Shown: piece after piece, positions 15,739-25,056 of the stretch
How positions within the stretch are numbered: position 1 is the stretch's first letter
How the letters are laid out: every line of letters begins with the position of its first letter
NCBI RefSeq assembly: GCF_022012435.1
Contig: NZ_JAKLUA010000007.1
Span: forward strand, 372,001 to 436,000
DNA from: Bradyrhizobium zhengyangense
GTDB taxonomy: Bacteria; Pseudomonadota; Alphaproteobacteria; Rhizobiales; Xanthobacteraceae
Direction of reading: 5' to 3'
Length of the DNA stretch: 64,000 nt
Notes under the pieces: model-generated
Databases searched by the model: none
Told to the model about the DNA's origin: nothing
What the model saw: the letters and a program-made list of their open reading frames with translations, nothing else
Made by a program: the position numbers and the translations under genes

Positions 15739-16007
15739 GGCACCCCCAAACGCCCTTCTGGCTGACGGGATGCGCCATGTTAGCCGCGGAACCGCGACGG
15801 GCAAACAACGCCTTCGGCTAAACAGGCAGCCTGCCGCAGGGCAGCATCGGTTGACGATTTGTTGCACGCCGCCACGCCGGTTCCACTTTCCCGACCCAAT
15901 TCGGCCTCGGACGAGTTCCTAAAATTTCGGTAAGCGGGTCCCGAGGTAAGGAATTCGCAAGCAATGAAAGTTACCAAAAGGTCAATCCAGACTGGAGTAT
16001 TTGAGCC

Positions 16008-17039
16008 GTGAGCGAACCAATGTCCGACCTGGCCGGCCAAGAGACCAATGACCGAGCGAACGACCGGACTGGCGCCGTTGACGCCGCCGCCGGCATCGAG
16101 GCCCCCTCGATCGCCCCCGACCATGAGACGCCGCCCAAGCCTGATCCGGTCAAGGCGGATGCCCCAAAGGTCGAGCCGCCAAAGATCGAGTCTTCGGGGA
16201 TCGTGGTCCCCAAGTTCGAGGCGAAGGCCGAACCCAAGCCCGAGGCCAAAGCCGAGGCAAAGCCCGGTAAGCTCATCGTCATGGCGCCCTCGGAGCGGTC
16301 CTGGGACCGCGAAGAGTTCGCCCCGCATGTCAAGCCAGACGAGGTGCGTGACACCGGCAACAAGCGCCGCCTGTCGGCGATGGCCGCGGTCGTCGCGATT
16401 GCGGCTTGCGTCGGCGCCATCAGCGGCGCGCTTGCGACCGCCGGCATGATGCACTTCGCAGCCAGCCCGACGCCAGCTTCGGCGCAGGTCGCCGATACCA
16501 GCGCGCTGGACGCCTCCGTCGCGCGGATCGATGCCGACATGGTTGCGCTCAAGGCCAATGTCGAGCACACCTCGAAGACCGGCCTCAGCCAGTTCAACCG
16601 CGCCAACGACCGCCTCGACAAGCTCGAGAAAGCGCAGGCCGAACCGTTGGCCAAGCTGGCAAAACTGTCCGAGACCGTCGACAAGCTCCGCGCCACACCG
16701 CCTGCTGCCGCCCCCGTGCCGGCCGCCGCCGCCGCGGCGCCTGCGAAGGAGACCACTGGCACGATCGCGCCGGCCCCGACCCAGGTCGCGACGGCTGCGC
16801 CGGCTCCCGTGCCCCCCACGCCCGCCGCGCCCAAGACCGAAGTCGGCCGCCTGCCGACGATCGACGGCTGGAGGCTTCGCGACGTCGCCAATGGCGGTGC
16901 CCTGATCGAAGGCCGGGGCGGCCTGTACGAAGTCTATGCCGGCGATCCCATCCCCGGTCTCGGCCGCGTCGATGCGATCCGGCGCCAGGACGGTCGCTGG
17001 GTGGTGGTCACACCCAAGGGCCTGATCGTCGCGCGCTAA
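16008..17039 (+). CDS. Single-pass membrane protein with Pro/Ala/Lys/Glu-rich N-terminus
   Basis: 343 residues from a GTG with GGAG 10 bases upstream. An acidic/basic Pro-rich cytoplasmic region (about 1-120, repeated AKAEPKPEAK units) is followed by one membrane helix (AAVVAIAACVGAISGALATA), then a coiled-coil-like segment (FNRANDRLDKLEKAQAEPL) and a Pro/Ala linker. The compact C-terminal domain reads GGALIEGRGGLYEVYAGDPIPG and ends in TPKGLIVAR. No family is recognised with certainty. The last part resembles periplasmic pilot-like domains that start with a regulated envelope-binding strand. An intrinsic terminator follows directly. Confidence 0.8.
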   Translation: MSEPMSDLAGQETNDRANDRTGAVDAAAGIEAPSIAPDHETPPKPDPVKADAPKVEPPKIESSGIVVPKFEAKAEPKPEAKAEAKPGKLIVMAPSERSWDREEFAPHVKPDEVRDTGNKRRLSAMAAVVAIAACVGAISGALATAGMMHFAASPTPASAQVADTSALDASVARIDADMVALKANVEHTSKTGLSQFNRANDRLDKLEKAQAEPLAKLAKLSETVDKLRATPPAAAPVPAAAAAAPAKETTGTIAPAPTQVATAAPAPVPPTPAAPKTEVGRLPTIDGWRLRDVANGGALIEGRGGLYEVYAGDPIPGLGRVDAIRRQDGRWVVVTPKGLIVAR

Positions 17040-17060
17040 GCGTCCGATAAACGACTTGCG

Positions 17061-17095
17061 AAAAGGCGCTTCACCACCGCGTGAAGCGCCTTTTT
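17061..17095 (+). terminator. Rho-independent terminator
   Basis: AAGGCGCTTCAC and GTGAAGCGCCTT form a perfect GC-rich stem around loop CACCGC, extended by AA/TT pairs and followed by a T run. It lies 22 bases after the stop of the preceding plus-strand gene. Confidence 0.93.
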
Positions 17096-17132
17096 ACTTG
17101 AATAGGCTGTCAGGCGCGGTGTTATTGGAGGC

Positions 17133-18671
17133 ATGAGCCGCGCGCTGCGAATTCTCCTGGCTGCCATATTGTTATTGGGCGGCGTCCTATCGCTCTCTGC
17201 AGCGGAGAATGCGCCGCTCGCGCGCGGCACCGCGATCATCGACCCCGATCTCCTGAAGAAGCTCGACCAGAGCGATGCGCTGTCAATCTCGCGCCTGTTA
17301 GAGCCCGAGCGGAACGCGACTGTTCCCCTGACCAGCGACCAGCTGTTCGCGTCGCTGCCGCAGCTCAAGGAGATTCTCCCCGCAATCGATACGGAGTTCG
17401 ATCGCTACATCGCGCAGCACAAGCAGTCGGTGCCGAGCGAGACCATCGGCGTCGGCGACGGTTTCGACGTCCAGCTGTTCGATCGTTTCAGTCTGAAATC
17501 CGCCAGCACGCGCTTCGTGCTGGCCGGCATCGTTAACCGCATGGACCGCGCCTACGTGTCTGAGGAGTCCTGCGGCGAGATTCGGCTGATCTATCGTCTG
17601 GCGCGGTTCGGTCCCGGGCCGGATGGCGGCAGCACCGCGACGCGCCTGCCGATGACGTTCAACCTGGTGATGAAGGCGCGCGATGCGCGCCAGGCCGACG
17701 CGAGCGGCAAGGCCATCACCTGCGCCGAGGTGGCGCGGCGCTGGCTCGACAATGGCGACTGGCAAGGACTGATCGGCAGCCGCACTGGGCCTTACGATGC
17801 GATGGTCGACCGCATCGAGACCAATATCCAGATCTCGATCGCGCCGAAATCAGCGCTGCACGATTTCCGCTCCGACTATCTGCTCAAGGTGTTCAAATAC
17901 GACGCCGCCACGAAGACCTTCGTGGAATCGACACTGGAGAACCAGATCGACCGCGACCGCATCCTGGCTGATGACGCGCTCCGGCGCGACTTCAAGGCGT
18001 GGCTGCTCGAGCCCGCGAATCTGCGCGAGTTCGATCGCGGCACGGTGCTGATTCCGGAGAAATATCTCGCCAAGGCGGCCGTGGCACTGACACCTGCGGG
18101 GCTCGATGCCTCGACGTTGCAGCCTGAGTTCGGCTTGGTTGAAGGCGAGGGCAACAGCGACCCTGTATTCACCGACAACGACGTCGTCGGCGCGCTGAAG
18201 CAGGCGGCCGCGCGCGGCATCGCGATGGAGAACATCCGCTCGGTCGCGGGCTTCCAGCGCCGCCTCAACGATGTCACCTGCTCCGGCTGCCACCAGACTC
18301 GCGGCATCGGCGGCTTCCATTTTCCCGGCGTGGATTGGCTGACGGAGGGGGCATCGAACGCCACCATCGTGCCGGCCTCGCCGCATTTCTTTGGTGACCA
18401 GCTCCGCCGCCGTGACATCCTGACCGCCTTTGCTAGCGGCAAACGTCCTGATTTTTCACGCGGATTTGCCAGCCGGCCGCAGACACGCGGCAGCGCGGAG
18501 CTTGCCGGCACCGAATATCAGGACGGCTGGGGCGCGCATTGTTCCCTGCAAAACGAGGGATCGGGAACGGCCGACAAGAGTTTTACGTCATGGACCTGTG
18601 CTAAAGGTCTCACCTGTCAGGCTGCGGCGGCTTCGAGCCGCATTGGCATGTGCTTCATCAAGACGCGTTAG
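17133..18671 (+). CDS. Secreted protein with a single CxxCH heme motif, function unknown
   Basis: 512 residues with an N-terminal signal (ILLAAILLLGGVLSLSAAE). Most of the protein is of unknown fold. One CSGCH motif lies at C383-C386-H387 (DVTCSGCHQTRGIGG), followed by FHFPGVDW, so covalent heme c attachment is possible. The C-terminal 50 residues contain three further cysteines (AHCSLQ, WTCAKGLTCQ, MCFIKTR), which suggests disulfides. The large N-terminal region before the heme motif is not a normal cytochrome c. It sits alone between a terminator and a tiny membrane-protein gene. The enzymatic role is not assigned. Confidence 0.8.
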   Translation: MSRALRILLAAILLLGGVLSLSAAENAPLARGTAIIDPDLLKKLDQSDALSISRLLEPERNATVPLTSDQLFASLPQLKEILPAIDTEFDRYIAQHKQSVPSETIGVGDGFDVQLFDRFSLKSASTRFVLAGIVNRMDRAYVSEESCGEIRLIYRLARFGPGPDGGSTATRLPMTFNLVMKARDARQADASGKAITCAEVARRWLDNGDWQGLIGSRTGPYDAMVDRIETNIQISIAPKSALHDFRSDYLLKVFKYDAATKTFVESTLENQIDRDRILADDALRRDFKAWLLEPANLREFDRGTVLIPEKYLAKAAVALTPAGLDASTLQPEFGLVEGEGNSDPVFTDNDVVGALKQAAARGIAMENIRSVAGFQRRLNDVTCSGCHQTRGIGGFHFPGVDWLTEGASNATIVPASPHFFGDQLRRRDILTAFASGKRPDFSRGFASRPQTRGSAELAGTEYQDGWGAHCSLQNEGSGTADKSFTSWTCAKGLTCQAAAASSRIGMCFIKTR

Positions 18672-18720
18672 CGCATGATCCCGAGGTCATGCGTCAGCCA
18701 ACAAGCGATTTGGATGATTC

Positions 18721-18885
18721 ATGACGGATACCAGCGACGCCAACAAGGAGCGCAATCGCGAGATCGCGCAGAATGAGGAAGCCAAGCAAGTCGCCGGCAG
18801 CATCCGCGTCAGCACCACGGCGGTCGCGGTGGTCGTCATCATCGGCGGCATCCTGTTCACGCTCGGCTGGCTGGCGCTGAGATAA
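18721..18885 (+). CDS. 54-aa single-pass membrane protein
   Basis: A short frame of 54 residues starts at ATG 18721 after TTGGATGATTC. It begins MTDTSDANKERNREIAQNEE, a charged helical head, then has one membrane helix (TTAVAVVVIIGGILFTLGWL) and ends ALR. The charged head plus hydrophobic helix and good codon bias support a real gene. It fits the gap between the CxxCH protein gene and the GST gene. No function is assigned; small membrane proteins of this layout often modulate a larger membrane partner. Confidence 0.7.
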   Translation: MTDTSDANKERNREIAQNEEAKQVAGSIRVSTTAVAVVVIIGGILFTLGWLALR

Positions 18886-18894
18886 GCGGCGCCC

Positions 18895-19542
18895 TCACTT
18901 CGCGTAATTCGTCATCCGTTTGCCGGGCAAGAGCTCATACGCCGGCTTCCAGCCGGGCAGCGTGGCCATTCGCCCGAGCCAGGCGTGGATGGCGGGATGG
19001 CTCGCGGCGAAATCGAAGCCGTGCTCGTCGCTGGGATAGTGCAGATAGGCCATCATCGAGATGTCGGCGACGGTTGGCTTGGTGCCGATCGCAAACGCGT
19101 TGTGTTGCAGATGACCGTCGAGAATGCCGAGGAAGTCGTCGAGCCGCCGGCGAAAATGCTTCAGCACGTGCGGATCGTTCTTTTCGGTGAAGGCCCGCAT
19201 GAAGCGGTAGGTTGCCATGTAGCCGGTGAGCTTGTGGTTGTCCCAGAACAGCCAACGCAGCAGCTCGAATTTTTCGGCTTCGGTCTCGGCACCGAAACGC
19301 CCATACTGTTCGGCAAGCTTGAGCAGGAGAGGGGCGGTCTGCGTCATCTTCACGCCGTCGACCTCGAGCACGGGAATTTCGCCCATCTCGTTGACGGTCT
19401 TGCGCCAATCCGCCGTGCGCGTGACGCCGCCGCCGAAATCGGTCCAGACCGGCTCGAACGTCTCGCCGCAAAGCGTCAGCATCAGCGCCAGCTTGTAGCT
19501 ATTGCCGGATTCAGGGAAGTGGTGCAGGCGATAAGTGGGCAT
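18895..19542 (-). CDS. Glutathione S-transferase
   Basis: 215 residues. The N-terminal thioredoxin-like domain (YRLHHFPESGNSYKLALML, IPVLEVDGVKMTQTAPLLLKLAEQ) contains the glutathione-site residues of the family (the PVL cis-proline and the TQTAPLL segment). The C-terminal all-helical domain follows (FAIGTKPTVADISMMAYL). It conjugates or transfers glutathione; the substrate class is not visible. It shares orientation with the following CoA transferase gene, but a 52-base gap and different functions make a functional link uncertain. Confidence 0.92.
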   Translation of the reverse strand: MPTYRLHHFPESGNSYKLALMLTLCGETFEPVWTDFGGGVTRTADWRKTVNEMGEIPVLEVDGVKMTQTAPLLLKLAEQYGRFGAETEAEKFELLRWLFWDNHKLTGYMATYRFMRAFTEKNDPHVLKHFRRRLDDFLGILDGHLQHNAFAIGTKPTVADISMMAYLHYPSDEHGFDFAASHPAIHAWLGRMATLPGWKPAYELLPGKRMTNYAK

Positions 19543-19594
19543 GGGACCTCGCGCGCGAATGTGGTCGTGAGATTATATCGAGATCGTCGGATCG

Positions 19595-20800
19595 TTACCC
19601 CACAGCCCCGTTCGCCCGCAGCTCTTTGATCGCGGCTTCGTCGTATCCCGCGCCACGCAAAATCTCGTCACTGTGCTCGCCGACGCCGGGCGGCTTGCGC
19701 GGCTGCACCTTTTTGGTGCCGTCGATCCAGATCGGAGAGTTGATGGTGAGCATGGTATCGTTCTCGAACGGCACCAGCACCTCGTTGTCGAGCATCTGCT
19801 TGTCGTTCGGGATGTCGTCCAAAATGCCGACGATGCCGAACACCAGTCCGTTGCCATCGAGGATCTTGCGCCATTCGGCGAGGTCCCTGGTGGCGAAGGT
19901 TTCGTCAAAAATCTTGATGAGCTCGACCGAGCGGGCGTGACGGTCGGGCTTGGTGGCGAAGCGCGGATCGTTGATCAGGTCCTCGCGTCCGAGGCATTTG
20001 GCCAGCGTCGGCCACTGCTTCTCCTCGCTGAGCAGCGACAGGATCAGCCAGCGGCCGTCCTTGCACTGATAATGGTTGGCGACCGCATTGAGCGCACGCT
20101 CGCGCGGGCGCCGCTCGCCGAACTTGGCGCCGCAGAGTTTTGCCTGCGCCAGCACGCTCGCGGCCCACACGCCATTGGCCATCAGATTGGAGGCGACATG
20201 CGAGCCCTTGCCGGTCTTCTCGCGCTGATAGAGCGCGGTGACGATCGCGCTGTACAGCGCCATGGCGCAGGGATGGTCGCCCATGCCGGCGACCGAACGG
20301 GCCGGCGTCGTGTCGGTGTCGGCGCGGACAAGATCCATCAGGCCGGAGCGCGCCCAATAGGCGTTGCTGTCGAAACCGGGCTTGTTGGCCTCCTCGCCCT
20401 TCTCGCCATAGCCGGTGAAGGAGGCATAGATCAGCCGGTCGTTGAGATGGGCGAGATGGTCATAGGTGATGCCGAGCTTGGTCCGTACCGGCGGCGGCAT
20501 GTTGGTGATGAAGACGTCGGCCTCTTCAACCAGCTTGTAAAGCACGGCCTGCGCCTCGGGCTTGGAGAGGTCGAGCGCCAGGCTCTTCTTGTTGCGGGCC
20601 TCGAGCAGCCAGGCGAAATTGTGCTCGCCGGTGGGATAGCCGGGCAGGTTGGGCAGATTGCGGTAGGGATCGCCGGCGCCGGGCGGCTCTATCTTGATGA
20701 CATCGGCGCCGAAATCGGACAGCACGGTGGCCGCCGCGGGCGCTGCGATGAAGCTCGCGCAGTCCAGAACCTTGAGCCCTGCAAAAATGCCTTTTTCCAT
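19595..20800 (-). CDS. CoA transferase (family III, CaiB/BaiF)
   Basis: 401 residues from the ATG near 20800, preceded by GAGGGAG; a TTG farther up extends the frame without family sequence. Family III features are clear: GLKVLDCASFIAAPAAATVLSDFGADVIKIEPP at the N-terminus, NKKSLALDLSKPEAQ, and GYGEKGEEANKPGFD. The active-site aspartate is probably in VAGMGDHPCAMALY. These enzymes move CoA between carboxylic acids such as formate/oxalate, carnitine or succinate. It is a stand-alone gene between GST and putA, and its substrate is unknown. Confidence 0.92.
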   Translation of the reverse strand: MEKGIFAGLKVLDCASFIAAPAAATVLSDFGADVIKIEPPGAGDPYRNLPNLPGYPTGEHNFAWLLEARNKKSLALDLSKPEAQAVLYKLVEEADVFITNMPPPVRTKLGITYDHLAHLNDRLIYASFTGYGEKGEEANKPGFDSNAYWARSGLMDLVRADTDTTPARSVAGMGDHPCAMALYSAIVTALYQREKTGKGSHVASNLMANGVWAASVLAQAKLCGAKFGERRPRERALNAVANHYQCKDGRWLILSLLSEEKQWPTLAKCLGREDLINDPRFATKPDRHARSVELIKIFDETFATRDLAEWRKILDGNGLVFGIVGILDDIPNDKQMLDNEVLVPFENDTMLTINSPIWIDGTKKVQPRKPPGVGEHSDEILRGAGYDEAAIKELRANGAVG

Positions 20801-20915
20801 CGCGGCGTTGCTCCCTCGCTCTTGTTGTTTCCCGCCGGCTGGAATTGGCGCGGGCAAGTCTGGGAGCCATTAGACCGATGTCTTGCCCGGATGCAACGGC
20901 GCCCGGTGCAAGGCC

Positions 20916-23915
20916 TTACTCCTCTCCCGCAAGCAACGCGGCGTTGCCGCCGGCCGCGGCCGTGTTGATCGTCACGGTCTGCTCGGTGGCGAAGCGCGTC
21001 AGATAATGCGGACCCCCGGCCTTGGGGCCGGTTCCGGACAGGCCGTTGCCGCCAAAGGGCTGCACGCCGACCACGGCGCCGATCATGTTGCGGTTGACGT
21101 AGATGTTGCCGACCTGAACGCGGTCGATGATGGCCTCGACCGTGTCGTCGATGCGGGAGTGGATGCCGAGCGTCAGCCCGAAGCCGGTGCGCGCGATCGC
21201 CTGCAGCACGCGTTCGAGGGTTTCGGCCCGGTAGCGCACCACATGCAGGATCGGGCCGAACACCTCCTCAGTGAGCTGGCTGGCATCCCGGAGCTCAAAG
21301 ATGTGCGGCGCGACGAAGCAGCCCTCTGGCGCTGTGCCTGCAAAATGCGGCCGCGCCTCCGTCTTCATCCGTGCGATGTGGGTGTCGAGGCGTTGCTTGG
21401 CTTCGGCATCGATGACAGGACCGACATGAGTCGCGATATCTGCGGGATCGCCGATCCTAAGTTCGCGCGCCGCGCCCGCGATCATCTCGATCATGCGGTC
21501 GGCGACGTCCTCCTGTACGAACATCAGCCGCAGCGCCGAGCAACGCTGGCCGGCTGAGCGGAACGCCGAGGTGACGACATCGTCGGCGACCTGCTCGGGC
21601 AGCGCAGTCGCATCCGCAATCATGGCATTGATGCCGCCGGTCTCCGCGATCAGCGGCACGATCGGCCCGTCCTTGGCGGCGAGCGTCCGGTTGATGTGAC
21701 GTGCGACTTCGGTCGAGCCGGTGAAGACGACGCCGGCAATATCAGCGTGCGCGGTCAGCGCTGCGCCGATGCGGCCGTCGCCGGTGACGAGATGCAGTGC
21801 GTTTGCGGGGATGCCAGCCTCGTGCAGCAAGGCGACGGCCTCGCGCGCGATACGTGGCGTCTGCTCGGCGGGCTTTGCCACGACGCTGTTGCCGGCCATC
21901 AAGGCCGCGGTGACCTGGCCAAGGAAGACCGCCAGCGGAAAATTCCACGGCGAGATCGCGACGAACACGCCACGGCCGCGCATGGCCAGCGCGTTGCTCT
22001 CGCCGGTCGGTCCCGGCATCGCCGTCTCGCAGCCGAACAGTTTTCGGCCCTGCGCGGCGTAGTAGCGGCAGAAATCGGCGGCCTCGCGCAGCTCGGAGAG
22101 CGCGTCATCGAGCGTCTTGCCGCCTTCCGCTTGCAGCAGCGCGATAAAATGCGCACCGCGGCTCTCCAGCAGATGGGCAGCCTGCTCCAGCGCCGCCGCG
22201 CGTGTCGCCGCCGGCGTCCGGCTCCATCCGGCAAAGCCCGTGCTGGCAGTGGCGATTGCGGCGCCCGCCTGCTCGGGCGTTGCGTCAGCGACAGGCTTGA
22301 GATCAGGCGTCACGTCCTTGACGTCCGCGACCAGCCGATCGAGCGCCGCGCGCTCGCCGAATTCGATGCCCCTTGAATTACGCCGCTCCGGCGCAAACAG
22401 GTCGCCCGGCAGCGGGATTTTAGCATGGCGGGCGTGATCGGGCCGCATGATGAGATCGACCGGACGCTTCAACAGCGCCGGGACTGGCACGCGATAGTCG
22501 GCGGCCTGCGCCACGAAGGACGAGTTGGCGCCGTTCTCCAAAAGACGCCGCACCAGATAGGCGAGCAAATCGCGATGGCTGCCGACCGGCGCATAGGTGC
22601 GGTAGGCGATCTCGGGGTGATCCTTGGCGAGCTGCTCGTAGAGCGCTTCGCCCATGCCGTGCAGGCGCTGGAATTCGAAGCCGGAGCTAGCGCCGGCGAG
22701 CTCCAGCACGGTCGCGACGGTGAGGGCGTTATGGGTCGCAAATTGCGGGAAGATGCGTGGCCGCAAGGCAAGAAGCTTTGCTGCACAGGCGACGTAGTTC
22801 AGATCCGTCATCGCCTTGCGTGTGAATACCGGATAGCCGTCGAGCCCGCGCTCCTGCGCGCGCTTGATCTCGGTGTCCCAATAGGCGCCCTTGACCAGCC
22901 GCACCATCAGCATGCGGTCATGGGCGCGCGCGAGCTCGTGGATGTAGTCGATCATCGCGCTGGCGCGCTTCTGGTAGGCCTGGATCGCGAGCCCGAAGCC
23001 GTCCCAGCCAGCCAGCGACGGATCGGCGAGCGTGGCCGCGGTTACGTCGAGCGACAGCTCCAGCCGGTCGGCCTCCTCGGCATCGACGGTGAAGTTGAGG
23101 TCATACGCCTTGGCGCGCCGGGCCAGATCCAGCAGTTGCGGCACCAGTTCGCGCATCACACGGTCGCGGCTGATCGCCTCGAAGCGCGGATGCAGCGCCG
23201 AGAGCTTGACGGAGATGCCGGGCCGGTCGGGCAGAGGATGGTTGCCTGCCGCCTTGCCGATGGTCTCGATGGCGCTCGCATAGGCGTCGAAATAGCGCTT
23301 GGCGTCTTCAGCCGTGCGTGCCCCTTCGCCGAGCATGTCGAATGAATAGCGGGGCTTCTGGCCGGAGCGCGGCTTGCCGCGTTCAAGCGCCTGCTCGATG
23401 GTCTCGCCCAGTACAAAGTGATTGCCCATCAGTCGCATCGCCTGGCGCGTCGCGGTGCGCACCGCAGGCGCACCGAGCCGCTTCACGAGGCGGCCGATGG
23501 TGCCGTCGGGCGTCTCGCCAGGCTGGATCACGCGCGCCGACAGGCCGAGCGCCCAGGCCGAGGCGTTGACCAGGAACGCCGTGGACTTGGTCTCGTGGTG
23601 GATGAAGTCGCCCTCGCCGAGCTTGTCCTCGATGAACTGGTCGGCGGTGCGGGCATCCGGCACGCGCAGCAACGCCTCGGCCAGCACCATCAGCGCGAGA
23701 CCTTCCTTGGTCGAGAGCGCGAACTCCCGCAGCATGTCCTCGACGCCGCCGATCCGGTCGTCGCGCTTGCGGATCGCCTCGATCAGCCTTGTCGCCGTGC
23801 GGTCGACCCGCGCTTCCTGCGGCGGGGCGAGATGCGCCGATGGAAACAGCCGCGCGGCGATGTCGGCATCATCAGGGGCGTAGGGCGCGGAAAAGGGCGG
23901 CGGGATATTCGGCAT
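20916..23915 (-). CDS. putA: Bifunctional proline dehydrogenase/P5C dehydrogenase PutA (minimal type)
   Basis: 999 residues, matching the compact PutA known from Bradyrhizobium. There is an N-terminal arm domain, a PRODH barrel (with MLMVRLVKGAYWDTEIKRAQ and RRLLENGANSSFV) and a P5C dehydrogenase domain from about 520 (ISPWNFPLAVFLGQ, FTGSTEVARHI). The ALDH nucleophile is C792 in SAGQRCSALRL, the position of the catalytic Cys described for B. japonicum PutA. There is no N-terminal ribbon-helix-helix, so it cannot repress itself. It oxidises proline to glutamate in two channelled steps using FAD then NAD. It is transcribed divergently from putR, 114 bases away. Confidence 0.97.
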   Translation of the reverse strand: MPNIPPPFSAPYAPDDADIAARLFPSAHLAPPQEARVDRTATRLIEAIRKRDDRIGGVEDMLREFALSTKEGLALMVLAEALLRVPDARTADQFIEDKLGEGDFIHHETKSTAFLVNASAWALGLSARVIQPGETPDGTIGRLVKRLGAPAVRTATRQAMRLMGNHFVLGETIEQALERGKPRSGQKPRYSFDMLGEGARTAEDAKRYFDAYASAIETIGKAAGNHPLPDRPGISVKLSALHPRFEAISRDRVMRELVPQLLDLARRAKAYDLNFTVDAEEADRLELSLDVTAATLADPSLAGWDGFGLAIQAYQKRASAMIDYIHELARAHDRMLMVRLVKGAYWDTEIKRAQERGLDGYPVFTRKAMTDLNYVACAAKLLALRPRIFPQFATHNALTVATVLELAGASSGFEFQRLHGMGEALYEQLAKDHPEIAYRTYAPVGSHRDLLAYLVRRLLENGANSSFVAQAADYRVPVPALLKRPVDLIMRPDHARHAKIPLPGDLFAPERRNSRGIEFGERAALDRLVADVKDVTPDLKPVADATPEQAGAAIATASTGFAGWSRTPAATRAAALEQAAHLLESRGAHFIALLQAEGGKTLDDALSELREAADFCRYYAAQGRKLFGCETAMPGPTGESNALAMRGRGVFVAISPWNFPLAVFLGQVTAALMAGNSVVAKPAEQTPRIAREAVALLHEAGIPANALHLVTGDGRIGAALTAHADIAGVVFTGSTEVARHINRTLAAKDGPIVPLIAETGGINAMIADATALPEQVADDVVTSAFRSAGQRCSALRLMFVQEDVADRMIEMIAGAARELRIGDPADIATHVGPVIDAEAKQRLDTHIARMKTEARPHFAGTAPEGCFVAPHIFELRDASQLTEEVFGPILHVVRYRAETLERVLQAIARTGFGLTLGIHSRIDDTVEAIIDRVQVGNIYVNRNMIGAVVGVQPFGGNGLSGTGPKAGGPHYLTRFATEQTVTINTAAAGGNAALLAGEE

Positions 23916-24029
23916 GGCGTGTCCTGTGGCTGAAGTTCAGGATAAGGCCCACATGACCGTAGTTCGATAGACAAGATAGCCATTTTGCCTTAGGAAATGA
24001 AGAGTATGGATATGTTGGCCGTATAAAAT

Positions 24030-24491
24030 ATGGAACTTGATCGGATCGACCGGAAAATCCTCTCAATTTTGCAGGAGGATGGACGAATCGCCAATGTCGA
24101 GCTCGCCGAGCGCATCGGCCTGTCGCCGACCTCGGTCGGCGAACGGCTGAAGCGTCTGCAGCGCGAGGGGTTTGTCGAGGGCTATGGGGCGCGGCTCAAT
24201 CCGCACCGGCTTGGGCTGGGCTTGCTCGTGTTCGTCGAGGTGCTGCTCGACAAGACCACGCCCGACAATTTCGAGCGCTTTGCGCGCGCGGTCAAACTCG
24301 CGCCCGAAGTGCTGGAGTGTCACATGGTTGCAGGCGGCTTCGACTATCTGGTGAAAGCGCGGCTCGCGGACATGACCGCGTATCGGCGTTTCCTCGGCGA
24401 GACCTTGCTGTCGATGCCGGGCGTGCGCGAGACGCGCACCTATGCGGTGATGGAAGAGATCAAGCGCGACGCACCGTTGCCGGTGGGCTGA
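24030..24491 (+). CDS. putR: Lrp/AsnC-family regulator PutR
   Basis: 153 residues: an N-terminal AsnC-type helix-turn-helix (LDRIDRKILSILQEDGRIAN, LAERIGLSPTSVGERLKRLQ) and a C-terminal RAM ligand-binding domain (LLVFVEVLLDKT, VLECHMVAGGFDYLVKARL, LSMPGVRETRTYAVMEEIK). In rhizobia and agrobacteria, PutR activates putA in response to proline. The divergent position next to putA, which lacks its own DNA-binding domain, supports that role. The shared 114-bp region should hold its binding site; I do not call an exact site. Confidence 0.92.
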   Translation: MELDRIDRKILSILQEDGRIANVELAERIGLSPTSVGERLKRLQREGFVEGYGARLNPHRLGLGLLVFVEVLLDKTTPDNFERFARAVKLAPEVLECHMVAGGFDYLVKARLADMTAYRRFLGETLLSMPGVRETRTYAVMEEIKRDAPLPVG

Positions 24492-24621
24492 CCACATGCG
24501 GTCGCGATTGTCATTGCTGCGGCGTCGATCAGCGATCTCTCAAGGCAAATAGCCTATCGTGTGCAGTCGCAACGCCTGTCGTCGAATGCACTGATCGTCT
24601 TCTGAAATTTTCTTGGCCTCA

Positions 24622-24641
24622 CTCCCGGACAAATCCGGGAG
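24622..24641. terminator. Perfect hairpin after cold-shock gene, possible terminator
   Basis: CTCCCGGA-CAAA-TCCGGGAG is a perfect 8-bp stem with a 4-base loop. It lies between the convergent ends of putR and the cold-shock gene. There is no T run directly after it in either direction, so terminator function is uncertain. Confidence 0.4.
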
Positions 24642-24659
24642 GCAGCAAAAGCTGGCGGC

Positions 24660-24860
24660 TTATACTTTGAGGTTCTCTGCGGAGGTCTTGCCCCGGTTTG
24701 CGATCTCTTCGTATTCCACCGTCTGTCCTTCATTGAGCGAGGACAGGCCGGCTTTCTGCACTGCCGAGATATGCACGAACACATCCTTGCCGCCCGACGC
24801 AGGCTGGATAAATCCATAACCCTTGGTCGGGTTGAACCACTTGACCGTACCTTTAGCCAT
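24660..24860 (-). CDS. Cold-shock protein (CspA family)
   Basis: 66 residues: one OB-fold cold-shock domain with RNP1 (KGYGFIQP) and RNP2 (VFVHISAV), starting AKGTVKWFNPTKG. It binds single-stranded RNA/DNA and acts as an RNA chaperone. The ATG at 24860 has GCGGAGAAG upstream; a GTG one codon earlier is an alternative. About 190 bases of upstream non-coding sequence separate it from the cytochrome gene, consistent with a long leader as in other csp genes. Confidence 0.96.
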   Translation of the reverse strand: MAKGTVKWFNPTKGYGFIQPASGGKDVFVHISAVQKAGLSSLNEGQTVEYEEIANRGKTSAENLKV

Positions 24861-25056
24861 CACGACTTCTCCGCGGGTCTTCCTCCGAGATCACGAACCG
24901 CCAGTCCCCGCCAACCGGCCGGTTCGGTCCTACAGGATACGCGGAATGTGGCGGGCTTGGTAGATCAAACCACATCCGCATTTCGCCGAAATTCGCTCAA
25001 CTTCGCAGCGTTTTTGCCGGTTTTGCCCGTTTCGCGGTCAATTGCGCCTGAGGCCG

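Noticed and set aside
15739..16007. Possible small RNA or riboswitch in the divergent gap before the membrane-protein gene
   Set aside because: I could find no convincing stem, T run or promoter pair by eye.
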